A DNA stretch of 64,000 bases from Daldinia sp. FL1419 (Eukaryota > Ascomycota > Sordariomycetes > Xylariales > Hypoxylaceae). Shown here piece after piece: positions 46,937 through 58,669 of this stretch. The position numbers and the translations under genes were made by a program. The stretch is from NCBI GenBank assembly GCA_025201765.1, contig MU623348.1, forward strand, positions 124,001 to 188,000. The letters are read 5' to 3'. The notes below the pieces were generated by a model. It did not search any database. It worked only from the letters and a program-made list of their open reading frames with translations, and had not been told where the DNA came from. Within the stretch, counting starts at the first letter, position 1, and every line of letters starts with the position of its first letter.

Positions 46937-49393
46937 ATGCGGGTCGTTATTGTCGGTGGCGGGATAGCCGGTCTTACACTCGCTAGCGCCCTGGAAAAGG
47001 CAGATATCGACTTTGTGCTACTAGAGGCTCGTGCTCGGTTTGATCCCCAAGTTGGGGCCTCCATTGGGCTCAGTGCGGCCGCGATGCGTATCCTGGACCA
47101 GCTAGGGGCTGCCCAGGATATCGTCAAACATACTGCACCAGTAAAAGTGTCCAAAGTCCATCGCAGCGATGGAAAATTGGTTATGCCCCCAGCCTTTACT
47201 TTTCAGATCTTGAAAGCCAGGTGCGTTATACGTTAATTTCTAGGTTACGTTAGCAATGTGTTAATACGACGAGAATCCTAGATTTAGCTATGGAGCAGCC
47301 TTTCTGGACCGACAGCTCGTGCTACGAGCTTTGGCCAACTCTATTGCGCAAAAGGACAAGATGCTGCTGAACAAGAACGTGCTCAACATCGAACACGCCG
47401 ATTCAGGTGTTACGGTGAACTGCGAAGACGGCTCCTCATACCATGGGGATGTTGTCGTCGGGTGCGATGGTGTCAACAGCAAAGCATCGGTCCGTCGCGA
47501 GATGTGTCGTCTTGCTAGCAAGGAGGACCCTCAACTCATCCCGGAGGCAGAAGAAACAAGTACGTATATAAATCTTATTGGCAGCTCAAGAATCGTAATT
47601 AACGAGCCTATTTAGAAATGACTGCCGAGTTCAATTGTCTCTTCGGCATATCCGACCCCGTAGAAGGCCTCCACGAAGGCGAAGTCGACACCACCTTTGA
47701 TAAGGGTAGAAATATGCTTGTAATTACCGGTAAAAATAGGCGAGTGTATTGGTTCTACCACGAAAAGCTGGATAGACTTTACCACGTCGGTGCTAAAGAC
47801 TATCCGCGATACTCCAAAGCTGATGCCGAAGACCTCGCACGTAAGAATGCTTGGCGGCATGTGAGCGAAACCGTAACACTCGGAGATCTATGGGAAAAGC
47901 GCGTGTCTTACACACTGGTGCCTCTAGAGGAGGCTCTTTTTGACACCTGGAGTTGGGGACGCATAGCTACTGTCGGAGATAATGCCCACAAGATGACTCC
48001 CAATCATGGGCAGGCCGGGAACAACGCTATCGAATCTGCGGCTGCTCTGGCGAACCAGCTGAAGAGAGTACACGACAACGGGTTGGTCACACCTCAAGCG
48101 ATCAAGTCGGCGTTACAAAAGTGGCAAGAGAAACGCTGGGCCCGCATCACCGCGACGGTCAAAGAAGCCGCCGCCGTTTGCCGAATGCAGACATTGGATA
48201 GTCGAATGGCCTCCTTCGTCATGAATTATGTTGTGCCCAACGCCGGCGATTCGCTTCTGGCACTGGTTACCAACTCACTTATCGGCGCCGAGATCCTCGA
48301 ATATTTGCCAGTACCTAACCAATCCTTCGAAGGTTCGTGCCCTTTCAATCCGAACCAAGGTGTCGGAAAACACGAAAGCGTGCTCAAGCGTGCGGCTATT
48401 TCGGCACCGTTATTCATCCTCTCTTACTGGATGGTTAAGTCGACGACAGGGGTAGATATCGGGGACCCTATGGACCATCTCTTACGGCCAGGACAGCTCA
48501 CACGAGCTGACGAACGAAAGCAATGGTTTCAGAGTCTATACTTCTTCATCGAAGGATGTGCCACTTATGCCATCTGGCTGATCGAATCGAACCGTCGGGC
48601 AAACGTGCTTACTCCAGCCCAAATTCCAACACTCTTCTACTTCCTAGCCACTAGATTCGGTATAGGCGTCGTCAGTTCCTGTTACTATTTCCTGCATTAC
48701 GTGTTCTCTCCCATTGAGAAATTTGCAGCGGCCGATGCGAGGCTTACCAACGTGGCCTATACCCAGACTATCTTGCCTTTGATGCTGTTTTATATCAGCC
48801 TTTCAGTATTATTGGCTTTAACGGACCTCTCTATCGCTGTAAGCACGACATTGTGGCGTTGGATCTTGCACCCGCCCCTTATGATTGCGATTATCCAGTG
48901 GATTTTGGTGAAAACTGGACTAAGTAAAGTCACTATGCACGAGGATACCATAGCCAACCAAAAACGGGACCTCCCGTATATCCGCTGGTGTGTATATGCT
49001 CTAAGTGCCATCTCCGCAGTTACTTGGAGGATGTCGACGGAGTTCTCGGGCGTTTTCCCGCATACTCGCTTCCTCGTAACGTTTTTGGGGTTGAATCAGC
49101 ACAGAACTGCATTATCAGGTCTTCTCTGGATTGGTATCTTGATTTACGATACCAAGAGCGCTGGGATGGCCAAGGATAGTTGGGTAAAGGTATTCGCGGT
49201 CGGCCTGGTGGTCAGTGTGATTGCAGGGCCGACAGCGGTCGTGGCGCTTGGATGGATGTGGCGAGAGGAGATACTCGCGTCAAAGAGAGAAAGGCATGCC
49301 ATCACCAGGGACAGGTATGAAGGTAGATCGATCCTCGACATCCAGAGAGGATCTGCGTCTGATGGTGTTAAGGGTAAAAAAGGGCAATTATAG
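46937..49393 (+). CDS. FAD-dependent monooxygenase fused to a polytopic membrane domain
   Basis: Three exons, 46937-47220, 47282-47559 and 47616-49393, encode 779 aa. The first ~440 residues are a class A flavin monooxygenase: GxGxxG at 7-12 with LLEAR at the end of the second strand, the DG motif VVVGCDGVNSK, and the GD motif TVGDNAHKMTPNHGQ (GD at 308-309). These enzymes use NAD(P)H and O2 to epoxidise or hydroxylate. From about residue 450 to 750 the protein has seven or eight hydrophobic segments separated by short polar loops (for example YFFIEGCATYAIWLIESNRR, TILPLMLFYISLSVLLAL, VKVFAVGLVVSVIAGPTAVVAL). The usual family length is 430-480 aa, so this is a fusion. The membrane part may anchor the enzyme or carry a second activity such as cyclisation; I cannot tell which. 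Confidence 0.88.
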
Positions 49394-49873
49394 ACTAGCT
49401 GTGTCTCCGATGCTATATAAATTGACCTGTATTTGAATATGTTTCATGACCTAAAATACTTGAACACGGACGATGATTTTGTATCGCGATACCTACCTCT
49501 CAATACCCCGCCTCCTATTTTCTCACCACGCGTTAGGTTGCCCGACTTGAGCCATTTCCAAACTGGTTTCCAAAAAAATCAATTGCAAAGGGTAATATGC
49601 TGTATTTCGCTTATAGATCACAAATAAGAGTCGATATACCATCCCCGAATATTTCATATCCAACTTCGTAAGAGTGAGACGACTCGAAATCCAAAAATGA
49701 CACCGTAGTACATATGCCGAGCCTCCAACCGTGAATTTCTATCTAGGTCGGCATTTCCCAACCTTGCCCGCAGAATTCCAAAGCCACTAGATACTCAGCA
49801 TTCGCGACAAAATTGCATTTTTGAATCCGAATTGCTGTGGCGGTTAATGAGCGAAGAATAGAAAAGGACGTCT
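49394..49873. other. Convergent 3' region
   Basis: Spacer between the 3' ends of the FAD monooxygenase and P450-B. No gene is seen. Confidence 0.5.
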
Positions 49874-51741
49874 TCACAAAGGAGTGACCCTGACGTAACA
49901 TTGCCTTGGCATGCGGAAAAGTCGCTGTTGGGATTCCATACTGTCTAGACCCTTGGGTAGAGGCTCAAACTTGAAATTCAAGACAAGGAGCACAAGGTTT
50001 ACACGGAACTCCATAAGCGCGAGATTCCTACCTAGATGTTGCATTATAATCAGCCAGATGCCCTCCAACTCAGCTACCGAAGAAACAGGGCAAGTGAAGT
50101 AGAGCGTGGAAAAAGCATACCGTAGCACATTCTAGGACCAGCAGAGAACGCTAGACGCGGGAATTTACGAGAATTAAACGTCCCATCTTCTTCCAGCCAT
50201 CGTTCTGGTTCAAAATAATCCATGCCGTTCGGATCCCAATACGACCCAAGATTGTCTTTGGAATTACGTGAGGTCTCGGACCTTGCGCCCTCGGGAATAT
50301 CGAGAGGTTTGGTACCAATATAAGGGTTGAGAATTACACTAGTACCTTTTGGGATCGAGAATCCAAGTGCTTGGGTATTTGTTGTAGTTGTCCGGACGAG
50401 ACGGGGAGAGGTGTTCGCCGCCCGAATGGACTCTTCCATATATGCGTCCAGATACGGAATTGAAGTATACAGGATGGCCTTGACTGATGGCTGTTCTCCT
50501 TTTTGCCACCCTGGAAAGGCGTCAAGAAGTGCCTTTCGCAGTTTCTCCTGTTTTTCAGGGTTGGCAATAAGGAACTTGACAGACCAGGAAAGCAGAACAG
50601 CTTTAGTCTCATGTCCCTATATATCTCACGTTAGTTCACTGCCCTTCAGGAATAGATAGCTTAACATTATACTTACGGCAACCAGTATCATGAATAATTC
50701 ATCGTGGATCTCTTTTTGAATCACCTTGGAAAATTTGGCGTCAAGAGTCTGCCCTTGACGCAGGCGGGCAAGAAGATGGCGTCGCACGCCGGTTACCACG
50801 GCGGAACTTTCCTCGAGTTCCTTCAGCTGTTCTTCAGGGAGCTTTGCCAACTTCGCGCGGGTAGTTTCTATGTACTCATCAATGGTATTGTTCTTCCGAG
50901 CCAATTTTTGCCTGTGAATAGGTTGCTGTCTGAGGTACCAAAGACTCCAAGTGGGAAATGTTGATTTTAATGACTGGGCGACCGTGCTTATGAAGAATGA
51001 CACATTCTCACACATTTCGGGCTTCTTGATAGCCGGTATTTGAGCTAACGAGTCCAGCGATGCTGGTTGGGTGGTGTCTCCAGATGCTCTGATGACTTCA
51101 TGGCGCGCATTTTCGATAGCCTCGCCAGGGGTACCAAATACTAAATCGCAAATTAATTCGAACGCGGCAACATCGAAATCTTCGAAGCAGGGAAACGGCC
51201 GACCGCCAGCCATTTTAGCCTGTGCCCTAATTAATTCGACTAGCCCTAGGGCGTATTGATATATCTTCGGCTCGGCAACACGTCGTAGAAAGGGCGTTCC
51301 GGTCACACCCTCCCAGAACTTTCTCTGCTCTTTAAATGCAGGGCCGGTTAACTTAACCAAGCTGCAATGAGGAAGAAGAGCGCGGTAGGCATCCTGTGTT
51401 CTGGGAGCCCGGTCGAACTCGTGTGTACGATGGCTAAGAATGTCTTTGACCTCACGGACATCATCAATGATGACTGTAGGTTTTGAAAATGGTGCGAGAA
51501 ACATTTGAATGACAGGCGAGTTAAGGTACCTGTTCTGTTGAAAGATGTATTTGGCAGGATCTTGGGTCACCTTGACTGCCTCAAGCAGTGGTGCCGCATC
51601 TCCCCAAAAGCTTCTCGCCGAGGTTGCATTGTATGGAATTCCAGGAATCGGTCTTGGGTATGCCCTCTTTACGATGTAGAGGAGTGCGAAGGCGGCCAAG
51701 CCCACCGAAACTAATGGCAGATGATCAAACAAGACATTCAT
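49874..51741 (-). CDS. Cytochrome P450 B
   Basis: Three exons, 51741-50677, 50616-50121 and 50031-49874, encode 572 aa. An N-terminal anchor (VSVGLAAFALLYIV) precedes a proline-rich hinge, YPRPIPGIPY. The I-helix oxygen-binding motif AGHET (355-359) is formed across the first splice junction. ExxR is ESIR, and the PERF-like segment is FEPERW. The heme loop FSAGPRMCYGRNLA has thiolate Cys519 and is split by the last intron. The Ala-Gly-His-Glu-Thr signature and the MEFR helix after the heme loop fit fungal secondary-metabolism P450s. It is divergent from P450-C, with a candidate regulator element between them. Substrate is unknown. Confidence 0.92.
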
Positions 51742-52121
51742 CTTTTCTTACAATGGCGTATACTGTGATCACGGAGAGAACCGGCAAAGAAGTCTCAAAT
51801 TCACCAGTAGACTTTACCGCGGACCAAAATAATATCAGACTTCTGAATAGACAGTAGTTCTAGAATGGCGACAACTTCCAAGTCACGTTCGATGGATTGC
51901 GGAGGTATCCCAAAGGGGATCTGACATCAAACGGTGAGTTCCGATAACTCCCATCCTTGCAGCCTCTATTCAGCCAACACTTCCGCGGCGGATTTTGCCA
52001 GATGATGTGTAGAAATTATCGCAATTTAGCAGACTTGTTGAAAAAGGCATCACTAGATGATGCGTCGCGCGAGCGCCTTGAGACCTGGAACAACAGGGTA
52101 GGAGATAGACTTCCTGTCGAG
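51742..52121. promoter_or_regulatory. Divergent promoter of P450-B and P450-C
   Basis: A 380-bp spacer if P450-C starts at 52122. It includes the candidate site at 51899-51910. The P450-C frame stays open back to an ATG at 51957, so part of this may be coding. Confidence 0.5.
51899..51910 (+). promoter_or_regulatory. Candidate pathway-regulator site GCGGAGGTATCC
   Basis: CGG-N6-CCC, 158 bp upstream of the P450-B start and about 210 bp upstream of the P450-C start. It differs from the PKS promoter copy by two bases. Confidence 0.45.
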
Positions 52122-53903
52122 ATGAACAAGGTCCACATTGGAAGTTTCGAGCTCCAGTGCGGCTCAGCACTAAGCATCATCGCGCTCTTACTAGGAGCGT
52201 ACTTGAGCTATTGGGTCGTCAAAGTCATTTACCGCCTCTATTTCCACCCTCTAGCAAAGTTTCCCGGGCCAAAGCTTGCAGGGGCAACGTATCTTTACGA
52301 ACTTTACTACGATTTGTATCCTCATAAACTCCGTTATCTTTGGCAAATCGAAAAACTGCACCAACAATACGGTCCCATCGTACGCATTAACCCTGCGCAT
52401 CTACATATCAACGACCCAGACTTTCTCGACGAAATCTACGCGAGTGGCAACAAGCATAAGCGTAATAGAGATGCATGGTTCTACCGTTCCGAGAAGAATG
52501 GCCCCCTTGGGTGGTCTCTCTTTCAAACAGTCGAACATGACGTCCACCGTATGCGGAGAGCAGCACTAAGCCCTTTCTTCAGCAAGCGCAACATCCATGC
52601 GCTAGAAGGTCTTATCGTCAGCAAAGTTGACGAGCTCGTCGAGCGCTTCGCTATCGCTCACAAGACGGCGGAGGTTGTTCCGTTGCTTCACGCTACAGGA
52701 GCGTTGACTATGGATATTATCTCCGTCTATGCGTATGGGAAGGATGTTCGGAAGCTACAGCAGGCGGATTGGGCCGGCAAGGAACTCGAGGCTTATAGCA
52801 AGTTGAGCCAACTGGGACCCTTTGGCAGACATTTTGCGTGGGTATCCAAGATGGTGCTAGTAATGCTACCGATGAGTATTGTGGAGAGAATAAGCCCGGC
52901 TGCCGCACTGATCCCTAGGAATCGGGCTTTTTTTCGGGGCTTGATTCAGGATGCTCTCGTAACAAAAGACTCGGCAGAAAAGGTCCCGCACCGAACTATC
53001 TTCCAAGATATAGTCCAGAGCAACCTGCCACCGAGCGAAAAGGCCCCCGCTCGTCTCTCCGCAGAGGCGAACTTGCTACAAATTGCAGGTACAGAAACGA
53101 CCGCTAGGACATTGGCTGTGCTCATTTTCCACTTGATTGATAGTCCAGCGGTCTTGGGCCGTCTTCGGTCGGAGTTGAAGCCATATACGACAGAACCTGG
53201 TTCAAGTATGCATTTGGCTGATTTAGAGGCCATACCATATTTTGTAAGTCTCTGTGTCCCTAATAGGCCATCTTCCTTCAACCCGCCGACGCCTTCAGCT
53301 AAGAGCCGCTCGCTAATATCGAAAACAGTCAGCCGTCATAACCGAAGGCATTCGGCTTTCTCATGTTGTATCCAGCCGAATGCCTAGATATGCTCCCGAG
53401 GAGGAGATCAAGTATGGCAAATGGGTAATCCCTATAGGCGTAAGTTTGTACAAGCAGGAAAAACGGTATAACTACCCTAGGCATCTAACTTGTACAACTC
53501 CGTTTAGACACCCGTCATGCAATCCCACTACTTGCATCATACGAATCCTAAAATTTTTCCCAATCCCTATGAATTCAATCCGCAACGTTGGCTGGATGAC
53601 CCTGACCTGAAATCCAAGTACTTCATGGGTTTCGGTCGAGGGACGAGAATCTGCCTTGGGATAAAGTGAGTTTATATGTCCTAGTATTTTCAGTCTTCCA
53701 CTGATCGTTGAATCAGTCTCGTATATGCCGAGCTTTTTCTAACAGTAGCTCGTGTCATGACACGTTTCGATATAGAGCTATTCGAGACTATCAGGTCAAG
53801 AGATGTAGATGTCGTTCGAGACTGTATTATCGGACTTCCGAGCCATGAAAGTCCCGGCATTCGAGTGAGAATAAAGAAGGATAGGCTAGTTACCGCTCCA
53901 TAG
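52122..53903 (+). CDS. Cytochrome P450 C
   Basis: Four exons, 52122-53243, 53329-53439, 53508-53665 and 53717-53903, encode 525 aa. The start at 52122 places the membrane anchor (SIIALLLGAYLSYWVV) at about residues 18-34, as usual. An ATG at 51957 in the same frame would add 55 residues and cannot be excluded. YRLYFHPLAKFPGPKLAG is the standard fungal hinge. The I-helix has AGTETTA, ExxR is EGIR, and the heme loop FGRGTRICLGI has thiolate Cys460. The overall pattern is close to trichodiene-oxygenase-type fungal P450s. It is divergent from P450-B and followed by the SDR on the same strand, so the pair probably act on neighbouring steps. Confidence 0.9.
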
Positions 53904-54427
53904 TAGAATGTAATTCGTTAGCCACTGATGTTCCCAATGCCGGTCGTCGTGTTTATTAGGTAGACCTTCTAGCCAAGAGTCGCAAGAACCCTCCAGGTCC
54001 CTGAATAAAAAGTATTAATCATTTACGACGTAGTGCCACAACTGCATAGAACTCAAAATGGATCATATACGTTCGGAGCTCTTCAATTGCGCACCGAAGC
54101 AGTGTAGGGATTCCTTGGCTGACCGCAACTATGGCGACTTCAAGGACGCGACATTGAATGATTTCGTGCTCATAAGTGCGTTGCATTTCCACCAGATGGA
54201 TATTACCGAATTAGGCTTGCCGCATTGGCGCCGCCTATGCTTTCCGTAAACGGATTCTGGGGCCGATACCAGTTTACTGCAGTGTATTGTCAGATCGATG
54301 ATACGGTATAACTTACTACGGCCCTCGAGCTAGTCTAATACAAATGCGCCAACTGTTTCCTTGCAAAAGAAGGTCGAGTTACCAACCACCTTCCAGCTCC
54401 GGGACATCCGAACCACGATTAATGATC
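53904..54427. other. Spacer upstream of the SDR
   Basis: It contains a small open frame from an ATG in good context at 54058 (63 codons, to 54249, ending LPHWRRLCFP). I do not recognise it and treat it as a possible remnant. A weak inverted version of the regulator element (TCGGATGTCCC on the minus strand) lies at 54401-54411. Confidence 0.4.
54401..54411 (-). promoter_or_regulatory. Weak match to the pathway-regulator site
   Basis: The minus strand reads TCGGATGTCCC, 17 bases from the chosen SDR start. That is closer than the other copies and only a partial match. Confidence 0.25.
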
Positions 54428-55431
54428 ATGTCTAGTGCATATCCCATCCATGGCAAGGTTGCTATAGTGACAGGCGCTGGCTCGGGCATTGGTTGTGCCT
54501 TGACTAATCTATTGCTCTCGGCTGGATGTTCGGTCGTACTTGCGGACCTAAGGCTACGCCCCGAAGCAGAGCAGATATTAGAAAAATATCACCACCCCGC
54601 CTCCGCCCCCAATTCACCAAGCGCTATATTCTACCTAGTCGACGTGGCGAATTGGAAGCATCTGGCATCATTATGGGAGACGGCCATCAAGTCATTTGGC
54701 CGGGTCGATATTGTCGTCAGCTCAGCGGGAATCTATGAACCCCCCTCAAGCAGCTTTTGGAAACCTCCGGGAATCTATCCGCAATCCCGCGACCCGCCTG
54801 ACGCAGCCGTCGGCCAATACAACACGTTCGCGGTTAACCAGATTGCCCCTATTAGGCTAGCACAGATTGCCATAGACTATTGGACGCAGCACCGAGAAAT
54901 CCAAGGCAATTATTTGGCCGTGGGGAGTATGGCAGCGTATCTTCACTCGGTCGAGACGCCATTCTATATGGCGAGCAAGGCAGCACTTATAAGCTTCGTG
55001 AAGTCGCTAGGAGCCCTTCGCGATTTATTTGGTATACGGGTATCAGCCGTATGCCCTGGTCCAGTTCTTGTATGTCCTCTGTTTAATACAGCCACAAACC
55101 ATAGGTCCGATTGGAATTTTCAACTAATCTAGTTTGATAGACACCAATTTTTGAGCCGGAATGGAACAAGAAGTTGACTGCGGATGATGTATCTCTCACG
55201 CCAGAAGAGTGCGCGGCTGTGATTCTTCGAGTGCTAGTTGAACCTCAATGGGGAAACGGTAGTATCGTGGAAACGCAGATGATAGGAGACAAAAAGGCGT
55301 CGGAAATAGTTGTGCGCGACATACAGATGGAGTTACTGTATCCCACAACATTTGTGAGGCCGAGCGATCGTGTGATTCAAAGCAGGCAGAATTTGGTAAA
55401 ACATATTCAGGAATTTGGAATGAGAGATTAA
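54428..55431 (+). CDS. Short-chain dehydrogenase/reductase
   Basis: Two exons, 54428-55069 and 55141-55431, encode 310 aa. ATGs at 54422 and 54344 are alternatives in the same frame; 54428 gives the usual few residues before the first strand. The NAD(P)-binding motif TGAGSGIG lies at 15-22, the Asp of LADLR suggests NAD preference, the SSAGIY motif corresponds to NAG, and the catalytic Ser167, Tyr180 and Lys184 are in place (YMASK). The family resembles fungal 15-hydroxyprostaglandin-dehydrogenase-like SDRs. It would oxidise a hydroxyl introduced by a P450, or reduce a ketone. It follows P450-C on the same strand. Confidence 0.88.
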
Positions 55432-55804
55432 GATTAATTAGAGAAGAAACTTATTTAATATTTCGATTCCGAACATGATCTAGACTCTTGTCTAACTTAT
55501 TCTGTGGAGCCCTTTGTCTCCACCTAAGGACACAGCGGAACTGCGGAGCATCCTAGGTGAGCAACCAATCAAATCATGGTCCAGGATAGGTAGCTGCTTA
55601 CTAGGGTACACCACGTGGCTCAAGCTTCGCCAAGGCGGCGGCCGGCATTTATCAAGTACTTAGTGCGGGGGTTAGCGGGGGGTCAGCGGGGCAACAGACA
55701 ATGGATATGGCGTCATATTTAGGCAGCTAAGCTAAGCGTTATTTAATATCTAGCTTGACATATCAATTTCTCTTCTTACTTGGGCGTCAAAAGCTCTAAG
55801 GTTA
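55432..55804. other. Convergent 3' region
   Basis: Spacer between the 3' ends of the SDR and the transcription factor. A GGGG-rich stretch (gcgggggttagcggggggtcagcgggg) lies at about 55667-55691. No gene is seen. Confidence 0.45.
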
Positions 55805-57388
55805 CTAGTATGAAACTTTGGAATGAAAAATCTCCCATAAATTTCCCAGTTTTATCTCCTCGTGAATTAAAATCTTTCGAGCCCCGCTGTTTAAGACCAC
55901 TTTATCTTTTAAACGAGTCAAAATATCCCGTAGTTGACCAATATGTAAGAGTAAAGCATGATACATGATTTGCAGTCGTATGTCCGGGCTATGAATTTTA
56001 TAACGACCAAAAAAGATTGCTCCTTCGAGTAAATCAGAGTCGTTACTCGTTTGGCCGTCGTTTGACGAATTAACCATAGACTCGTTAGAGTTGACCGTCC
56101 TCGATACCGATGATCGCGATCCATGGGTGCTGACTCCGCGATTCCGACGCCAACGAGTGCCTTCGTGTTGTTCGCAAGGATTTTCCTCCGAGGGTAAACA
56201 TGCGGTAACACTCGATGCCGTGGTACCGAGCTGCTGGGCAATTGTGGCAAGAAGCATGCCATTTTCAGCGCAAGCATTGCAACGACTGCAGACAAGCACT
56301 TGTTCCATCACTTTCATGCCACGAGCGAGCGAGCTAAGTATATCGTCAAGCCTCGCCCCTGTCTCCTGCGCGTCCCCACCGAGTCCTCGGACGCCTATGT
56401 TTTCTAATATATTCAACATGACAGTTACACACTGGCACGGATTCCCAGTGTCGTAACTTCCAGGCAGGTCGCTGAGGCGGGCGTTGGGGCTTTTCGTAAT
56501 CGAAGGGAGCTCTGACGTCGAAGGCCTTGAAGTCATGTTCAGCGCAGCAAAAACATCCGCCGGGGATCCGTGTGCTTGTGGCCCATCCAAATAGCTCAGC
56601 CCAGGCACGAACCAAGGATCCTTCCCCGGAGAATCCGTTACGGAGGCTGAGCTTATGATAGGGTCCCAGGATTCGCTAACCTTTTGCGAGCCCTCTTTTA
56701 GATTCATCTGTATATTTGGTACTTCGTGGGGGAGGTTTTCATATGTGGGCGACGTACAGGAGCTTAAGGTGGGCGTACGTGGAATATTATCAGCGAAGGA
56801 CGAATTTTCGTCAACGTCCATCATGTGCTGAGCGTCGCCGCTAGGAAATGCCCAGTCTATATCCGAGGCATCTGGTAGTGATGATAGAGTCCATGAAACC
56901 TCCACAGGAGTAATAGGGGCAGCAGACGGCCCTTGGATTTGCGGGGCATTGCCTTCACTACCCGTGTTTGGAATTTTACTAGACTGGGTATGGTCCCTAG
57001 GTTTTTGCCGTGAGGCTGGCCTAGTATCTTGTTCCCTTTCAACACGTTTCTCCGGTGATGAAGAGGTCAAATTTGTAGATGACTGTGCAAATTGTCGGTG
57101 AAATTTGTCCAACGACTTGTCTGTATTGGGTTGATATATACAAGTTATAGATACCGCACGGCATCTTTGGCAACCGTCCTTGTCACCGCTACATTTCAGC
57201 TGTGCATATAGTTTACTTAGCATTTTCTGTAGTTTTCCTGGCAGCTAGGTAGAATTATTTACCTTTCGCGTACGACATTCGTTACAAGCAGTTCTGCTGT
57301 AGCCTCGAGCCTCAAACCCGTCAGCCCTTTCTAGCTCAACGTGTTCGACATCTTTCGTGACCGAGTTGAACCTCAAAGCACCAAACAT
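55805..57388 (-). CDS. AflR-type Zn2Cys6 pathway regulator
   Basis: Two exons, 57388-57263 and 57199-55805, encode 506 aa. The Zn2Cys6 cluster has Cys35, 38, 45, 52, 55 and 62 (C-x2-C-x6-C-x6-C-x2-C-x6-C), split by the intron between ECRTRK and LKC. A Ser/Thr/Pro-rich middle follows. The C-terminal part has the AflR-family pattern: PCQCVTVMLNILENIG, then CSRCNACAENGMLLATIAQQLG, then GRYKIHSPDIRLQIM. Such proteins are nuclear and switch on the clusters they sit in. It is the only regulator here, and the candidate CGG-N6-CC sites elsewhere in the cluster fit its DNA-binding class, although classical AflR prefers TCG-N5-CGA. Three tandem 10-bp repeats stand just upstream of its start. Confidence 0.9.
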
Positions 57389-57421
57389 TATTTCAAGATA
57401 AGCAGAGCTAGAGCCCGGTGG

Positions 57422-57451
57422 ATACAACTGAATACAACTGAATACAACTGA
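57422..57451. repeat. Three tandem copies of a 10-bp unit (ATACAACTGA)
   Basis: Exact decamer triplication, 34-63 bp upstream of the regulator ATG. It therefore lies in its 5' leader or core promoter. One copy per helical turn would place any bound factor on the same face of the DNA. Confidence 0.85.
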
Positions 57452-58669
57452 ATCCCACTCCGTCGGGTGGGTGCAGTATTACCATGAGGCCAAGTTAAAA
57501 GTTGCGGGGTGAGAAAATATGGCCTTGACGATTACCTACGCCAATGTCAGGTTGCCAGCATGCTAACTGTGAATGGGTAAGAAATTCGGCATGTGTGGCT
57601 AGTTTCTATCGCGTTGGGTACCCGGAAGAAACAACCACAATATAGGTGCCGAGACTATAAGTATGCACCAGAGAGATAGATTACTTATATATCTACGTAG
57701 ATGCTCAGCTGATTATACAGTATGGTGGGCTAGATATATGAGGCTATCTACTCATGCAGAACTCTACGATAGTGCACCTGATTAGCACGTACATACGCAT
57801 ACATGTATGCAGGGCATATTTGGCTGTATTTGGCTGATTGCATGGTACCTAACATGTAGCCTGGCAGGATGTTGGTGCCGTGTTGGCGTTAAAGCGTCTC
57901 TCACAGCTAGGCTTACACACCTCACATATTATCAACATCTAAGCCATGACGACGAAGCCCGTCAGAAGCAGAAATCTAAGGATCTGGCTTATCAAACCCT
58001 GTTTAAATTATTCGCTTAACATCCCTCTACACCAAATCCTCTCAAGCCTCAAAGCTCGAAGGTTCTGTGGGTGTGTTGAGCATCCCCCTCGGTCAAATCA
58101 TCGTTCACAGCGGTTGGGGAACACGGCTTTTGTAGTATAAGACTCCGAGTTGAAATTCTAGGATAAGTGATGTGATCCATCCGTACGAGGGCCCAGGCCA
58201 AGAGCCGTGCATATCTAATCTTGGCAAAGCTACCCAAGTAGTTGGTATCGTCATAATTATAGTAGCCCACCATCTGGATAGGTCAACTTAGCACGCCTCA
58301 TACGTCCACTTTGGCCGGTACAGTATCAGTAGGATGAGAATACGGTGTTAAGGATCTAAAAATACCTCTGTAAAACTTTTAACCAGGGCCTTCATACACC
58401 GCATCCATAGTAGAATGGATAAAACGATCATATAAAACTATTCAGTTTCCGAGACTTTATGGTGTTTAAAGTAGAAATAGCATTATTGTAAACGAAAAAT
58501 TTAGCCTTAATGGAATTATTTCTTTAGACAAACGCACGCGAGCTGAAAATCGCCTTATCTGTACGATAATATGATCAGCCATGAGGGTATGACACAGTGC
58601 CCCCTTCGAACATTATGTTGGTAAGCAAAATAACTACCTCGCATATTAAAGCCTACTCTACTAATATGG

